Assembly: GCA_039180875.1 (NCBI GenBank)
Contig: JBCDCY010000002.1
Span: 310,001-374,000, forward strand
Direction: 5' to 3'
DNA from: JBCDCY01 sp039180875
GTDB taxonomy: Bacteria > Pseudomonadota > Alphaproteobacteria > Rhodobacterales > Rhodobacteraceae
DNA length: 64,000 bases
Under the pieces are notes generated by a model. It saw nothing but the letters and a program-made list of their open reading frames with translations, did no database searches and had not been told where the DNA came from. A program made the translations under genes and the position numbers. How positions within the stretch are numbered: position 1 is the first letter of the stretch; each line of letters opens with the position of its first letter. Below, piece after piece: positions 44,507 through 52,332 of the stretch.

Positions 44507-45534
44507 GATGCGCCCCCCGGGACCGGGGCGTCGGCGCGAAGCAGCCCGGCCTCGCGCAGATCGGACCAGAGGGCGGCGGGGATCGGATGGGCGAAGGTCG
44601 CCATGGCCCGCGCCACCTCGTCGGGGCTGCGCACCCCGGGAATGACGGAGATCACCTGGGGATGGGCCAGCGGGAACTGCAGGGCGGCGGCCGCGAGCGG
44701 CACGTTGTGGGCGGTGCAGATCTGCTCGATCGCATCGACCCGGACGCGGATCTCGGCCGGGGCCGGGGTGTAGTTGTAGACCGCGCCCACCACGGCGCCG
44801 GTGGCGAGGATGCCGGAGTTGTAGGCGCCGCCGAGCAGGATGCCGATGCCCCGTTCGGCGCAGAGCGGCAGGAAGCTCTCAAGCGCCTCCTGCTCCAGCA
44901 ATGTGTAGCGCCCGGCCAGCAGGAAGAGGTCGAAGTCGCCTTGGCGCGCCAGATGCTCGGAGATCTGCCATTCATTCAGCCCCGCACCGATGGCGCGGAC
45001 AGTGCCTTCGTCCCGGAGCTTCACGAAGGCGCGGTAGCCGCCGGCCAGGAACTCCGCTGCCCGCGCGTCGGACGCCTCCTTCGTGCCGTGGGTGAAGATG
45101 TCGACGTCGTGGCAGAGCAGGATGTCGATGCGGTCGAGGCCGAGCCGGTCGAGGCTTTGCTCGAAAGACCGCATCACGCCGTCGTAGGAGTAGTCGTAGA
45201 CGATGCGGCGCGAGGGGGTGTCGACGAACTTGTCGGGCGTCGCCTCGGCCGGCGGGCAATCCTCCAGCACCCGTCCGGCCTTGGTCGAGAGGGTGAAGCT
45301 GTCCCGCGGCTTCTGGCTGAGGAAGCCGCCCACCCGTGCCTCCGACAGGCCGAGGCCATAGAGCGGCGCGGTGTCGTAGAGCCGCATGCCCGCGTCCCAG
45401 GTCGCGGCGAGCGTTTGCTCCGCCACCTCCTCCGGGATCGCGGTGAAAAGGTTGCCGAGGGGGGCGCCGCCGAAGCCAAGCTCGCTGGTGATGAGCGTAG
45501 CGCCCGAGGGGCAGGTGAATGTGCCTTGTCGCAT
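44503..45534 (-). CDS. aldo/keto reductase, probable L-fucose (D-threo-aldose) 1-dehydrogenase
   Basis: 343 aa. The catalytic tetrad is present: Asp54 and Tyr59 (RLYDTAPLYG), Lys85 (LSTKAGR) and His142 (LLCHDVD). The overall pattern (SELGFGGAPLGNLF at the start, GILLGGAYNSGILATG in the second half) is that of D-threo-aldose/L-fucose dehydrogenases, which oxidise L-fucose, L-galactose or D-arabinose at C1 to the lactone using NAD(P). Translational overlap with the lactonase supports this oxidative direction. Confidence 0.82.
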   Translation of the reverse strand: MRQGTFTCPSGATLITSELGFGGAPLGNLFTAIPEEVAEQTLAATWDAGMRLYDTAPLYGLGLSEARVGGFLSQKPRDSFTLSTKAGRVLEDCPPAEATPDKFVDTPSRRIVYDYSYDGVMRSFEQSLDRLGLDRIDILLCHDVDIFTHGTKEASDARAAEFLAGGYRAFVKLRDEGTVRAIGAGLNEWQISEHLARQGDFDLFLLAGRYTLLEQEALESFLPLCAERGIGILLGGAYNSGILATGAVVGAVYNYTPAPAEIRVRVDAIEQICTAHNVPLAAAALQFPLAHPQVISVIPGVRSPDEVARAMATFAHPIPAALWSDLREAGLLRADAPVPGGAS

Positions 45535-45603
45535 CGGGCCCTCCCACGGTCGGCGCGCGCGCCTCCGCTCTAGCGCAGTTTCGGGGCGGAGAGAATGGTG
45601 GGC

Positions 45604-46974
45604 TCAGCTCCAGGCCGGCTCGGCGCTACCGAGGGCGGAGGCCGGCCGGTCCCAGCGCATGGGCGCCCCGGGCAGTGAAAGCGGTGGGCGGAGGCGGCGG
45701 GCCGGGCCCCAGGGCGTTTGCTCCAGGTCCGGGGCGTAGTCGTCCGCGATGGGACGGGTGAGCGGGTTTGTGGTCATCTCCGACGGGTGCTGCAGCAGCA
45801 GATGGGCCGTGCGGGCGAGCGAGGCGCGGGCGGCGTGGCCTCCGCCGTTCCGCCGTCGGGCCAGGCCCTGCACCGCGGCGGCCGCCAGCAGGTATCCGGT
45901 GGCGTGGTCCAACGCTTGGACGGGCAGGGGCCCGGGCCGGTCGAGGGCCCGCTCCGCCATGCCGGCGGCGGCGATGCCCGCGCTCATCTGCACCAGGCTG
46001 TCGAAGCCGCGCCGCCCGGCCCAGGGGCCGGTCCAGCCATAGGCATCGAGCGCGATGTCGACCAGGCCTGGCCGCGCCGCTGCCCGCACCTCGGCGCCAA
46101 GGCCGAGGCGGTCGAGCGCATCTGGGCGGTAGCCGTGGATCAGGATGTCGGCCCCGGCCAGGAGCTCGAGGAACCGCCCGCGGCCCCCATCGCTCTTCAG
46201 ATCCAGCCGGGCGCAGCGCTTGCCGAGGGTGACCTCCGCCTCGAGCGACGGTTCGGCCCAGTCCGGCGGATCGAGGCGCAGGACCTCCGCCCCGAAGGCG
46301 GCCAGGAAGCGGGTGGCGATAGGCCCTGCGAGGATGCGGGTCAGGTCCAGCACCCGAATGCCGGCGAGCGGCCGGGCGGGCTGCAGTGGCTCAGCGTCTC
46401 GCGGCTCGCCTGCGAGCTCGGACCAGGTGAGCAGCGGCTCGGCAGCGGAGGCGGCGCCTTGCGGGTGCTGTCGCCAGGCCGCCGCGTCCCGCATCGCGGC
46501 AGCGCAGCCGCCGGCCGCGACGATGGCGGCCTCCAGCGCATCGGACGACCAGTGGGCGACGGCGGCCGTGACCTCCGCCCGGTCGGGCGCCGTGCCGAGG
46601 ACCAAGAGGGCCGCGGCGCGGTGGTGTGGCGCGTTGGTGTGGAGCCGGATCCAGCCGTCCGCCGCCTGGTAGTCCCCCGCGACCACGTCCCAGACCGGCG
46701 GCAGCGGCCAACCCGTCGGGGCGACCGACATGCCGAACCAGAAGGAGGCGAGGCGCCGGTCGACCGTGAGCGTCCCGTCGATCTCCGCAAAATCCATCAC
46801 CGCCCGCCCCGCCGTCGCGATCGCGGCCGCCGCCAGATCGCTGACGGCGAAGACGGAGGGGAGGGTGTCCGTCCCGACCATCGCCACGGGCGCGCCGTCA
46901 GCGCCACCGGCGACGGCCTGCCACATCTCGGCCAACAGTGCCTCTAAGGGGGCCGTGCTGATCTCATCCTTCAT
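45604..46974 (-). CDS. class III (CaiB/BaiF family) CoA-transferase with N-terminal extension
   Basis: 456 aa. The conserved CoA-transferase core starts only at about residue 204 (GIRVLDLTRILAGPIATRFL), with the catalytic Asp likely D356 in QALDHATGYL. The first 200 residues contain another recognisable family fragment (DGWIRLHTNAPHHRAAALLV), so this is a fused, rearranged two-part member rather than a standard 400-aa enzyme. It moves CoA between carboxylic acids. No partner is obvious, and it lies between the fucose dehydrogenase and fucU genes, 69 nt from the former. Confidence 0.75.
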   Translation of the reverse strand: MKDEISTAPLEALLAEMWQAVAGGADGAPVAMVGTDTLPSVFAVSDLAAAAIATAGRAVMDFAEIDGTLTVDRRLASFWFGMSVAPTGWPLPPVWDVVAGDYQAADGWIRLHTNAPHHRAAALLVLGTAPDRAEVTAAVAHWSSDALEAAIVAAGGCAAAMRDAAAWRQHPQGAASAAEPLLTWSELAGEPRDAEPLQPARPLAGIRVLDLTRILAGPIATRFLAAFGAEVLRLDPPDWAEPSLEAEVTLGKRCARLDLKSDGGRGRFLELLAGADILIHGYRPDALDRLGLGAEVRAAARPGLVDIALDAYGWTGPWAGRRGFDSLVQMSAGIAAAGMAERALDRPGPLPVQALDHATGYLLAAAAVQGLARRRNGGGHAARASLARTAHLLLQHPSEMTTNPLTRPIADDYAPDLEQTPWGPARRLRPPLSLPGAPMRWDRPASALGSAEPAWS

Positions 46975-47100
46975 CGAAAGCGCCTCCTCCGCTCACCATA
47001 CCGCGTGGGCAAGGAGGATGACCATCAGCACCCGCGCTTGTCAGCCGCCATGCGCCCTGCCTAAGGTCCGGCAACGATGGAGCGCTGGGGAGGATGCGCC

Positions 47101-47553
47101 ATGCTCAAGGGCATAGACCCGATCCTGAACGCGGATGTGCTCTACGCCCTCCGCGCCATGGGCCACGGCGACGATCTGATCATCGCCGACACCAACTTCC
47201 CCTCCGCCTCGGTCGCGGCGGAGACCGTGCATGGCGAGCTTCTGCGCATCGATCGCCCGGCGGCGGAGGTGGTGCGCGCCGTCCTCTCCCTCTTCCCCCT
47301 CGACAGCTTCGTCGACGATGCGGCGGCGCGGATGGAGATCGTCGGCGCCCCGGACGAGATCCCCGAGGTGCAGGCCGAAGTGCAGCGCGAGGTCGACGCG
47401 GCGGCGGGTGAGGCCCACCCCCTTCTCAGCATCGAGCGCTTCGCCTTCTACGACCGGGCGCGCCAGGCCTTCGCCGTCATTCAGACCGGTGAGCGCCGCT
47501 TCTACGGCTGCTTTGCATTCCGCAAGGGCGTGATCCCGCCGGACGGCGCATGA
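47101..47553 (+). CDS. fucU: L-fucose mutarotase (RbsD/FucU family)
   Basis: 150 aa from ATG 47101, preceded by GGGGAGG. The family end ERFAFYDRARQAFAVIQTGE, then RFYGCFAFRKGVI, and the N-terminal MLKGIDPILNADVLYALRAM with GHGDDLIIADTNFPS are diagnostic for FucU/RbsD. It catalyses alpha/beta anomer exchange of L-fucose (or ribose), giving the dehydrogenase or kinase its preferred anomer. It overlaps the ribokinase-like gene by 4 nt and is transcribed away from the CoA-transferase. Confidence 0.92.
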   Translation: MLKGIDPILNADVLYALRAMGHGDDLIIADTNFPSASVAAETVHGELLRIDRPAAEVVRAVLSLFPLDSFVDDAAARMEIVGAPDEIPEVQAEVQREVDAAAGEAHPLLSIERFAFYDRARQAFAVIQTGERRFYGCFAFRKGVIPPDGA

Positions 47554-48476
47554 CGGCGCGGATCGCCATACTCGGCGTCTTCGTCGCCGACACCGCTTAT
47601 CGCGCCAAGCGCCAGCCGAAGATCGGCGAGACGCTGCTGGGCGAGAGCTTCGCCCTCGGTCCCGGCGGCAAGGGCTCGAACCAGGCGGTGGCGGCGGCCC
47701 GGCTGGGGGCGGAGGTGGGCTTCATCTCCCGCCTCGGCGAAGATGCCTTCGCCGATCTGGCGATGGTGACCTGGGAGGAGGCCGGCGTGACGCCCCATGT
47801 GGTGCGCATGGCCGGGAGCTACACCGGGGCGGCTTATATCTTCGTCGACGACGCGACCGGCGACAACGCGATCATCATCGCCCCGGGCGCGGCGGGGGAG
47901 ATTGCGGCCGGTGACATCGACCGGGCGGCCGATGTCATCCGCGGTGCGGAGGTTTTCGTCACGCAGCTCGAGCAGCCCTTGGACGCGGCGCGGCGGGGGT
48001 TGGAGGTGGCCCGGGCGGCAGGGGTGACGACGGTGCTCAACCCCGCGCCGGCGGCAGCGCTCGACGACGCGATGATCGCGCTTTGCGATTGGTTGACGCC
48101 GAACGAGAGCGAGGCGGAGGGGTTGACCGGCCGCGCCGTCACCGGCCCTGAGGATGCGGAGCGTGCTGCGCACGCACTCCTAAGCCGTGGGGCGAGGGGC
48201 GCGGTCATCACCCTCGGCGCCCAAGGCGCGCTGCTCGTGACGGGCGATGGGGCCGAGCACATCCCAGCGGTCGACGCCGGCCCGGTGGTGGAGACGACCG
48301 GGGCGGGCGATGCCTTCAACGGCGGCTTCGCCGTGGCGCTGGCCGAAGGGCGTGGGCCTGGCGACGCCGTGCGCTTCGGCTGTGCGGTGGCCGGTCTGTC
48401 GGTCACCCGGCCGGGAACGGCACCGTCGATGCCGCGCCGCGCCGCCGTCGATCGGCTGCTGGCGGGCGGGCACTGA
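47550..48476 (+). CDS. rbsK: ribokinase (PfkB family)
   Basis: 308 aa, 4-nt overlap with fucU. Signature 1 GPGGKGSNQAVAAARLGAEV and signature 2 TTGAGDAFNGGFAVAL are textbook ribokinase; mid-protein NPAPAAALDDAM, ending in LTPNESEAE, is the nucleotide-binding region of RbsK. It phosphorylates D-ribose at O5. Pairing with a RbsD/FucU-type mutarotase could mean a ribose module rather than a fucose one; both readings are open. Confidence 0.87.
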   Translation: MTARIAILGVFVADTAYRAKRQPKIGETLLGESFALGPGGKGSNQAVAAARLGAEVGFISRLGEDAFADLAMVTWEEAGVTPHVVRMAGSYTGAAYIFVDDATGDNAIIIAPGAAGEIAAGDIDRAADVIRGAEVFVTQLEQPLDAARRGLEVARAAGVTTVLNPAPAAALDDAMIALCDWLTPNESEAEGLTGRAVTGPEDAERAAHALLSRGARGAVITLGAQGALLVTGDGAEHIPAVDAGPVVETTGAGDAFNGGFAVALAEGRGPGDAVRFGCAVAGLSVTRPGTAPSMPRRAAVDRLLAGGH

Positions 48477-48504
48477 ACCACGCCGGCGGCTTGCTAAGCA
48501 GTGA

Positions 48505-48573
48505 ATGCCTCAGGCTGGGATATTTGGACCAGCAAGAAAGCCCCGGGGCCCCTTCGCAGTGGCTCAAGTATCC
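48505..48573. repeat. palindromic intergenic repeat, copy C
   Basis: Starts ATGCCTCAGGCTGGGATATT, matching copy B. Arms GGATATTTGGACCA (48518-48531) and TGGCTCAAGTATCC (48560-48573). The loop includes CCTTCGCAG shared with copy A. It sits between convergent rbsK and the FAH-family gene, where it could act as a two-way terminator. Confidence 0.65.
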
Positions 48574-48622
48574 AAATCCAACGCGGGCAACCGTCAGGGC
48601 GATGCTACAAAAAGCGCGCCGA

Positions 48623-49471
48623 TCAGCCGGCGAAGGCCACCACGTCCTGGCGTTGGCGGCCGAGGCCGGCGACCTCCACCTCCATCACGTCGCCGGGGGC
48701 GAGGAAGCGCTGGGGCTTCATGCCCATGCCCACCCCCTCCGGCGTGCCGGTGGCGATGATGTCGCCAGTGCGGAGCGCGAAGAAGCGCGACATGTAGCTG
48801 ATGATCCCAGCCACGCCGAAGATCATGTCGGCGGTCGAGGAATTCTGCACCGTCTCGCCGTTCAGCGTGAGGCTCACGGCGAGGTCCTGGGGGTCGGGCA
48901 CCTCGTCCGCCGTCACCAGCCAGGGCCCGACCGGGCCGAAGGTCGGCGCCGACTTGCCCTTCACCCATTGACCCCCGCGCTCGATCTGGAAGCTGCGCTC
49001 GGAGACGTCGTTCACCGTGCAATAACCGGCGATGCAGCCGAGCGCGTCGGCCTCCGACACGTGGGTCACGTCTCGGCCGATGACGACGCCGAGTTCGACC
49101 TCCCAATCCGTCTTCTCCGAGCCTTTCGGGATCACCACGGGATCGAACGGGCCGGAGAGGGCGGAGCTTACCTTGGAGAACAGGATGGGCTCGGAGGGCG
49201 GCGTCGCCCCGGTCTCGGCCGCGTGCTTGGAGTAGTTGAGGCCGATGCAGTGGAAGTTCGGCACGTCGGCGAGACAGGCGCCGATCCGGGCGTCGCCCGG
49301 CGCCTCCGGCAGGCTCTCCGCATCCAGCCCGCGAAGGGCCTCCAGCGCCTCCAAGCCGACATTGGCGCCGGCGAAATCGCTGAGATGGGCCGAGAGGTCG
49401 CGGACCCGGCCCGCGGCGTCGAGACAACCCGGGCGCTCAGCCCCCTTCTCCCCGAAGCGAACGAGTTTCAT
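48623..49471 (-). CDS. fumarylacetoacetate-hydrolase-family enzyme, probable 2,4-diketo-3-deoxy-L-fuconate hydrolase
   Basis: 282 aa from the ATG read at 49471 (GGGGGAG upstream). The FAH-fold metal site is visible: Glu124 and Glu126 in TDWEVELGVVIG, Asp155 in CTVNDVSER, with Lys171/Lys173 in WVKGKSAPTFGP and ATGTPEGVGMG near the end. Members cleave carbon-carbon bonds of 2,4-diketo acids. The 282-aa form with IGLNYSKHAAETGA is typical of the sugar-acid branch, giving pyruvate plus L-lactate from the deoxyfuconate or deoxyrhamnonate intermediate. A divergent SDR gene (49553) would supply its substrate. Confidence 0.82.
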   Translation of the reverse strand: MKLVRFGEKGAERPGCLDAAGRVRDLSAHLSDFAGANVGLEALEALRGLDAESLPEAPGDARIGACLADVPNFHCIGLNYSKHAAETGATPPSEPILFSKVSSALSGPFDPVVIPKGSEKTDWEVELGVVIGRDVTHVSEADALGCIAGYCTVNDVSERSFQIERGGQWVKGKSAPTFGPVGPWLVTADEVPDPQDLAVSLTLNGETVQNSSTADMIFGVAGIISYMSRFFALRTGDIIATGTPEGVGMGMKPQRFLAPGDVMEVEVAGLGRQRQDVVAFAG

Positions 49472-49552
49472 GGCGCTCCCCCTCTGCCGTGGACGGCCCC
49501 GTCTAACATGAATAGCCTCGGCGGCAACAGCGATGGGCAGGGGGAAAGGGCG

Positions 49553-50293
49553 ATGAACCGGATTGATCTGGAGGGGCGAAGCGCCGTCGTCACCGGGGGC
49601 GCCCAGGGGATCGGGCGGGCGATCGTGGCCCGCCTCATCGCCTCCGGCGCGCGGGTGACGATCTGGGACCGTGACGCGGCGCTGGGGCAGGAAACGGCGG
49701 CTGCGGAGGGCGCGGCCTTCGTCGCGGTCGACGTCACCGACTGGGGCTCGGTCGCCGCGGCGGTGGAGGCGACGCAGACCGCCGAAGGTCGGATCGACAT
49801 CGCGGTGATGAACGCCGGCATCGCCGGGGCGAACGCGCCGCTTGAGGAGTATCCATTGGAGGAATGGGCCCGGGTCATCGACATCGACCTCACCGGCGTC
49901 TTCCATTGCTGCCGGGCGGTGGTGCCGGCGATGCGCGGCCAGGGCTACGGCCGGATCGTCAACATCGCCTCGATCGCGGGCAAGGACGGCAACCCGAACG
50001 CCGTCGCTTACTCCGCCGCCAAGGCCGGGGTGATCGCGCTCACGAAGTCGCTCGGCAAGGAGCTCGCGGGCAGCGACATCGCGGTGAACTGCATCACCCC
50101 CGCCGCGGCGCGCACCGCGATCTTCGACCAGATGTCGGAGGCCCATATCGACTACATGCTCTCGAAGATCCCGCGCGGCCGCTTCGTCGACGTGGCGGAG
50201 GTCGCGGCGATGGTCGCCTGGCTGGTCTCGGCAGAGAACAGCTTTACCACCGGCGCTGTCTTCGACCTTTCGGGTGGGCGCGCGACCTACTGA
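49553..50293 (+). CDS. short-chain dehydrogenase, probable 2-keto-3-deoxy-L-fuconate dehydrogenase
   Basis: 246 aa, ATG 49553 after GGGGGAAAGG. Classical SDR: TGGAQGIGRA, NAGIAG, catalytic Ser in NIASIAGKDGNP and YSAAKAG (Tyr, Lys). The GKDGNP loop after the Ser is typical of sugar-acid SDRs such as the 2-keto-3-deoxy-L-fuconate and L-rhamnonate 4-dehydrogenases. It would oxidise C4 so that the divergently encoded FAH enzyme can cleave the product. FabG-type activity is the alternative. Confidence 0.8.
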   Translation: MNRIDLEGRSAVVTGGAQGIGRAIVARLIASGARVTIWDRDAALGQETAAAEGAAFVAVDVTDWGSVAAAVEATQTAEGRIDIAVMNAGIAGANAPLEEYPLEEWARVIDIDLTGVFHCCRAVVPAMRGQGYGRIVNIASIAGKDGNPNAVAYSAAKAGVIALTKSLGKELAGSDIAVNCITPAAARTAIFDQMSEAHIDYMLSKIPRGRFVDVAEVAAMVAWLVSAENSFTTGAVFDLSGGRATY

Positions 50294-50417
50294 GCGGGCC
50301 GCCAAGAGGCTTGCGCCGGGCTCACCCGATCGCCTAGCGTTTTTCATGGCCTGCAGCGCCGGGCCCCGATCGTAGTGACCCCGCAACCAGAACGGGGCGC
50401 AGCCTAGGGAGACGACC

Positions 50418-51434
50418 ATGGCACTTCGCACGACCTTCGCGGCCGCCGTCGCCGCGAGCTTTCTTGCCAGCGGCGTGGCCGCGCAAGAGACCTACACGCT
50501 CCGCGTCCAGACCCATTACGCGCCCGAGACGGTGTCCGGCCAATTGGCCGCGCAGTTCGTCGACGACGTGGAGACCATGTCGAACGGTCAGATCGACATC
50601 GAGATGTTTTATTCCTCCTCCGTCGTGAAATCGGTTGAGACCTTTGATGCGGCGGCAACCGGTATTCTCGACTGCGACATGACCGGCGGTGCCTACCAGA
50701 CCGGCAAGAACCCCGCCTTCCAGTTCGTGGGCGACATCATGGGCGGCTACGACACGCCCTGGCAGCAATATGCCTGGCTCTACAACGGCGGGTTCGAGGC
50801 GGCCGACAACCTCTACAACACCTACGACATGAAGCTGGTCGGCTGGTGGGTCTACGGGCAGGAGAGCCTGTCTTCGTCGGCACCGCTGCGGGGGCCGGAG
50901 GATCTGGTGGACTGGAAGTTCCGCTCGCCCCCGGGGCTGGAGACCGAGATCTTCGCGTCCCTCGGCGCGAGCCCGATCGTGATGGACTTCACCGAGATCT
51001 TCACCGCGCTCGAGACCAAGATCATCGACGGCGCCGATGCCTCGGGCCTGGCCAACAATGTCGGCCTCGGCCTTTACGATCTGGTGAACCACGCGACCTA
51101 TCCGGGCTTCCACTCCATGCCGTCGGACCATCTGGCCTGCCGGATGGACGCCTGGGAGAACATGCCGGAGCATCTGCAGCGCATCATGGACACGGCGATG
51201 CAGAAGCTCGCCTTCCAGACCGCGCTGACCTTCGAGGTGAAGAACTCGGAGGCGGCGGCGCAGTTGCGCGAGCAGGGCGTGACGCTGCACGACTGGTCGG
51301 TCGAGGATCGCGCCGCCTTCCGCGCCGCGGCTCAGCAGGCTTGGCAGGGCTGGGCCGACCGGACGCCTGAGGCGCGGGTGCTGGTCGATAGCCATATGGA
51401 GTTCTTGGGCCAGCTCGGCCTGGTCGCCGAATAG
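50418..51434 (+). CDS. TRAP transporter solute-binding protein (DctP family, Sec-exported)
   Basis: 338 aa; residues 1-22 are a Sec signal peptide (LRTTFAAAVAASFLASGVAA). The mature protein has the DctP pattern: ETVSGQLAAQFVDDVETMSN, the conserved Arg segment DWKFRSPPGLETEIFASLGA and FTALETKIIDGADASGLANN. Unlike the binding protein at 21567 it lacks a Tat motif. It belongs with the DctQ/DctM pair downstream and with sugar-acid dehydratases further on, so a hexonate-like acid is a reasonable ligand guess. Confidence 0.9.
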   Translation: MALRTTFAAAVAASFLASGVAAQETYTLRVQTHYAPETVSGQLAAQFVDDVETMSNGQIDIEMFYSSSVVKSVETFDAAATGILDCDMTGGAYQTGKNPAFQFVGDIMGGYDTPWQQYAWLYNGGFEAADNLYNTYDMKLVGWWVYGQESLSSSAPLRGPEDLVDWKFRSPPGLETEIFASLGASPIVMDFTEIFTALETKIIDGADASGLANNVGLGLYDLVNHATYPGFHSMPSDHLACRMDAWENMPEHLQRIMDTAMQKLAFQTALTFEVKNSEAAAQLREQGVTLHDWSVEDRAAFRAAAQQAWQGWADRTPEARVLVDSHMEFLGQLGLVAE

Positions 51435-51448
51435 GGCGATCCGCTATG

Positions 51449-51476
51449 GCGCCCCGGTTCGCGGGGCGCGCCTTTT
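51449..51476 (+). terminator. hairpin with T-tract between dctP and dctQ (operon 2)
   Basis: Stem GCGCCCCG (51449-51456) / CGGGGCGC (51462-51469), 5-nt loop, followed by GCCTTTT. It looks like an intrinsic terminator placed 15 nt after the binding-protein stop, which would let only part of the transcripts reach dctQM. Confidence 0.65.
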
Positions 51477-51481
51477 CCTCC

Positions 51482-51508
51482 CCCCAGGCCCGCCGGTCGG
51501 GCCTGGGG
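51482..51508 (+). terminator. second hairpin in the dctP-dctQ gap (operon 2)
   Basis: Perfect 11-bp stem CCCCAGGCCCG (51482-51492) / CGGGCCTGGGG (51498-51508), loop CCGGT, directly after the first hairpin. There is no T-run. It probably protects the dctP message from 3' decay or strengthens the preceding terminator. Confidence 0.55.
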
Positions 51509-51555
51509 TCGGGGCCCCAGCGGGCGGCGAGGACTCCCCCCATGACGATCCCTCG

Positions 51556-52326
51556 ATGACGACCCCCAGCACGCGCACCTCCGGAACCCTGGCCGAATGG
51601 CTGTTGCCGCTCGGGTTTATCGCCTGCGGTGCCTGGGTGGTCTGGAACGGGCCGAGCTACATCAACAGCTTCGGCCTGGGGGCGGAGGCGCTGGCGGTGC
51701 GTTATCCGGCGGCGAGCACCGTCGATCTGCTAATCCTCGCTTTGCTGCCGATCCTCTTCATCGCCGGCCTCTTCGCCGTGCGTCCCGCGACGCTCGAGAC
51801 CGACGATCGCGCGGGCTTCGACCGGGTGAGCCTGTTCCTCGGCCGGGTCACCATGTTCCTCATCGCCATCCTGGTAGGCGTGATGTTTTTCGAGGTGGTG
51901 ATGCGCTACGTGTTCGAGCGCCCGACCCTCTGGGCCAACGAGCTCTCGCTCTGGCTCGCCGGCTTCGTCTTCCTGTTCGCCGGGCTCTACGCCATGCAGC
52001 AGCGCAGCCATATCCGGATCTTCCTGCTCTACGATCTGATGCCGCGTTGGTTGCAGAAGATCTGCGACACCGCGTCCGTCTTGATGATCGTGGGCTTCGC
52101 CGTCGCCATGGTCTGGGGGGCTTACGGCGAGGCGCGCGACAAGTTCTTCAGGTGGGAGACCTTCGGCACCGCCTTCGACCCGCCCATTCCGGCGACGATG
52201 AAGCCGATCCTGATCGTCTGCATCTGCATGGTGGCGATCCAGGCCGTCTCCAACCTCATCCTCGACTGGTCGAAGGCCAAGGTGCTGCACTCGCCGGTCG
52301 ACGACCTCGACGAGATCGCGGACTAG
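51556..52326 (+). CDS. TRAP transporter small membrane subunit (DctQ family)
   Basis: 256 aa with membrane segments near residues 12-32, 54-74, 94-118, 130-150 and 172-195. The family-typical stretch is FEVVMRYVFERPTLWANELS followed by LWLAGFVFLFAGLYAMQQRSHIRIF. It starts at ATG 51556 and ends 6 nt before dctM. It anchors DctM and contacts the binding protein. Confidence 0.87.
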   Translation: MTTPSTRTSGTLAEWLLPLGFIACGAWVVWNGPSYINSFGLGAEALAVRYPAASTVDLLILALLPILFIAGLFAVRPATLETDDRAGFDRVSLFLGRVTMFLIAILVGVMFFEVVMRYVFERPTLWANELSLWLAGFVFLFAGLYAMQQRSHIRIFLLYDLMPRWLQKICDTASVLMIVGFAVAMVWGAYGEARDKFFRWETFGTAFDPPIPATMKPILIVCICMVAIQAVSNLILDWSKAKVLHSPVDDLDEIAD

Positions 52327-52332
52327 CCCGCC

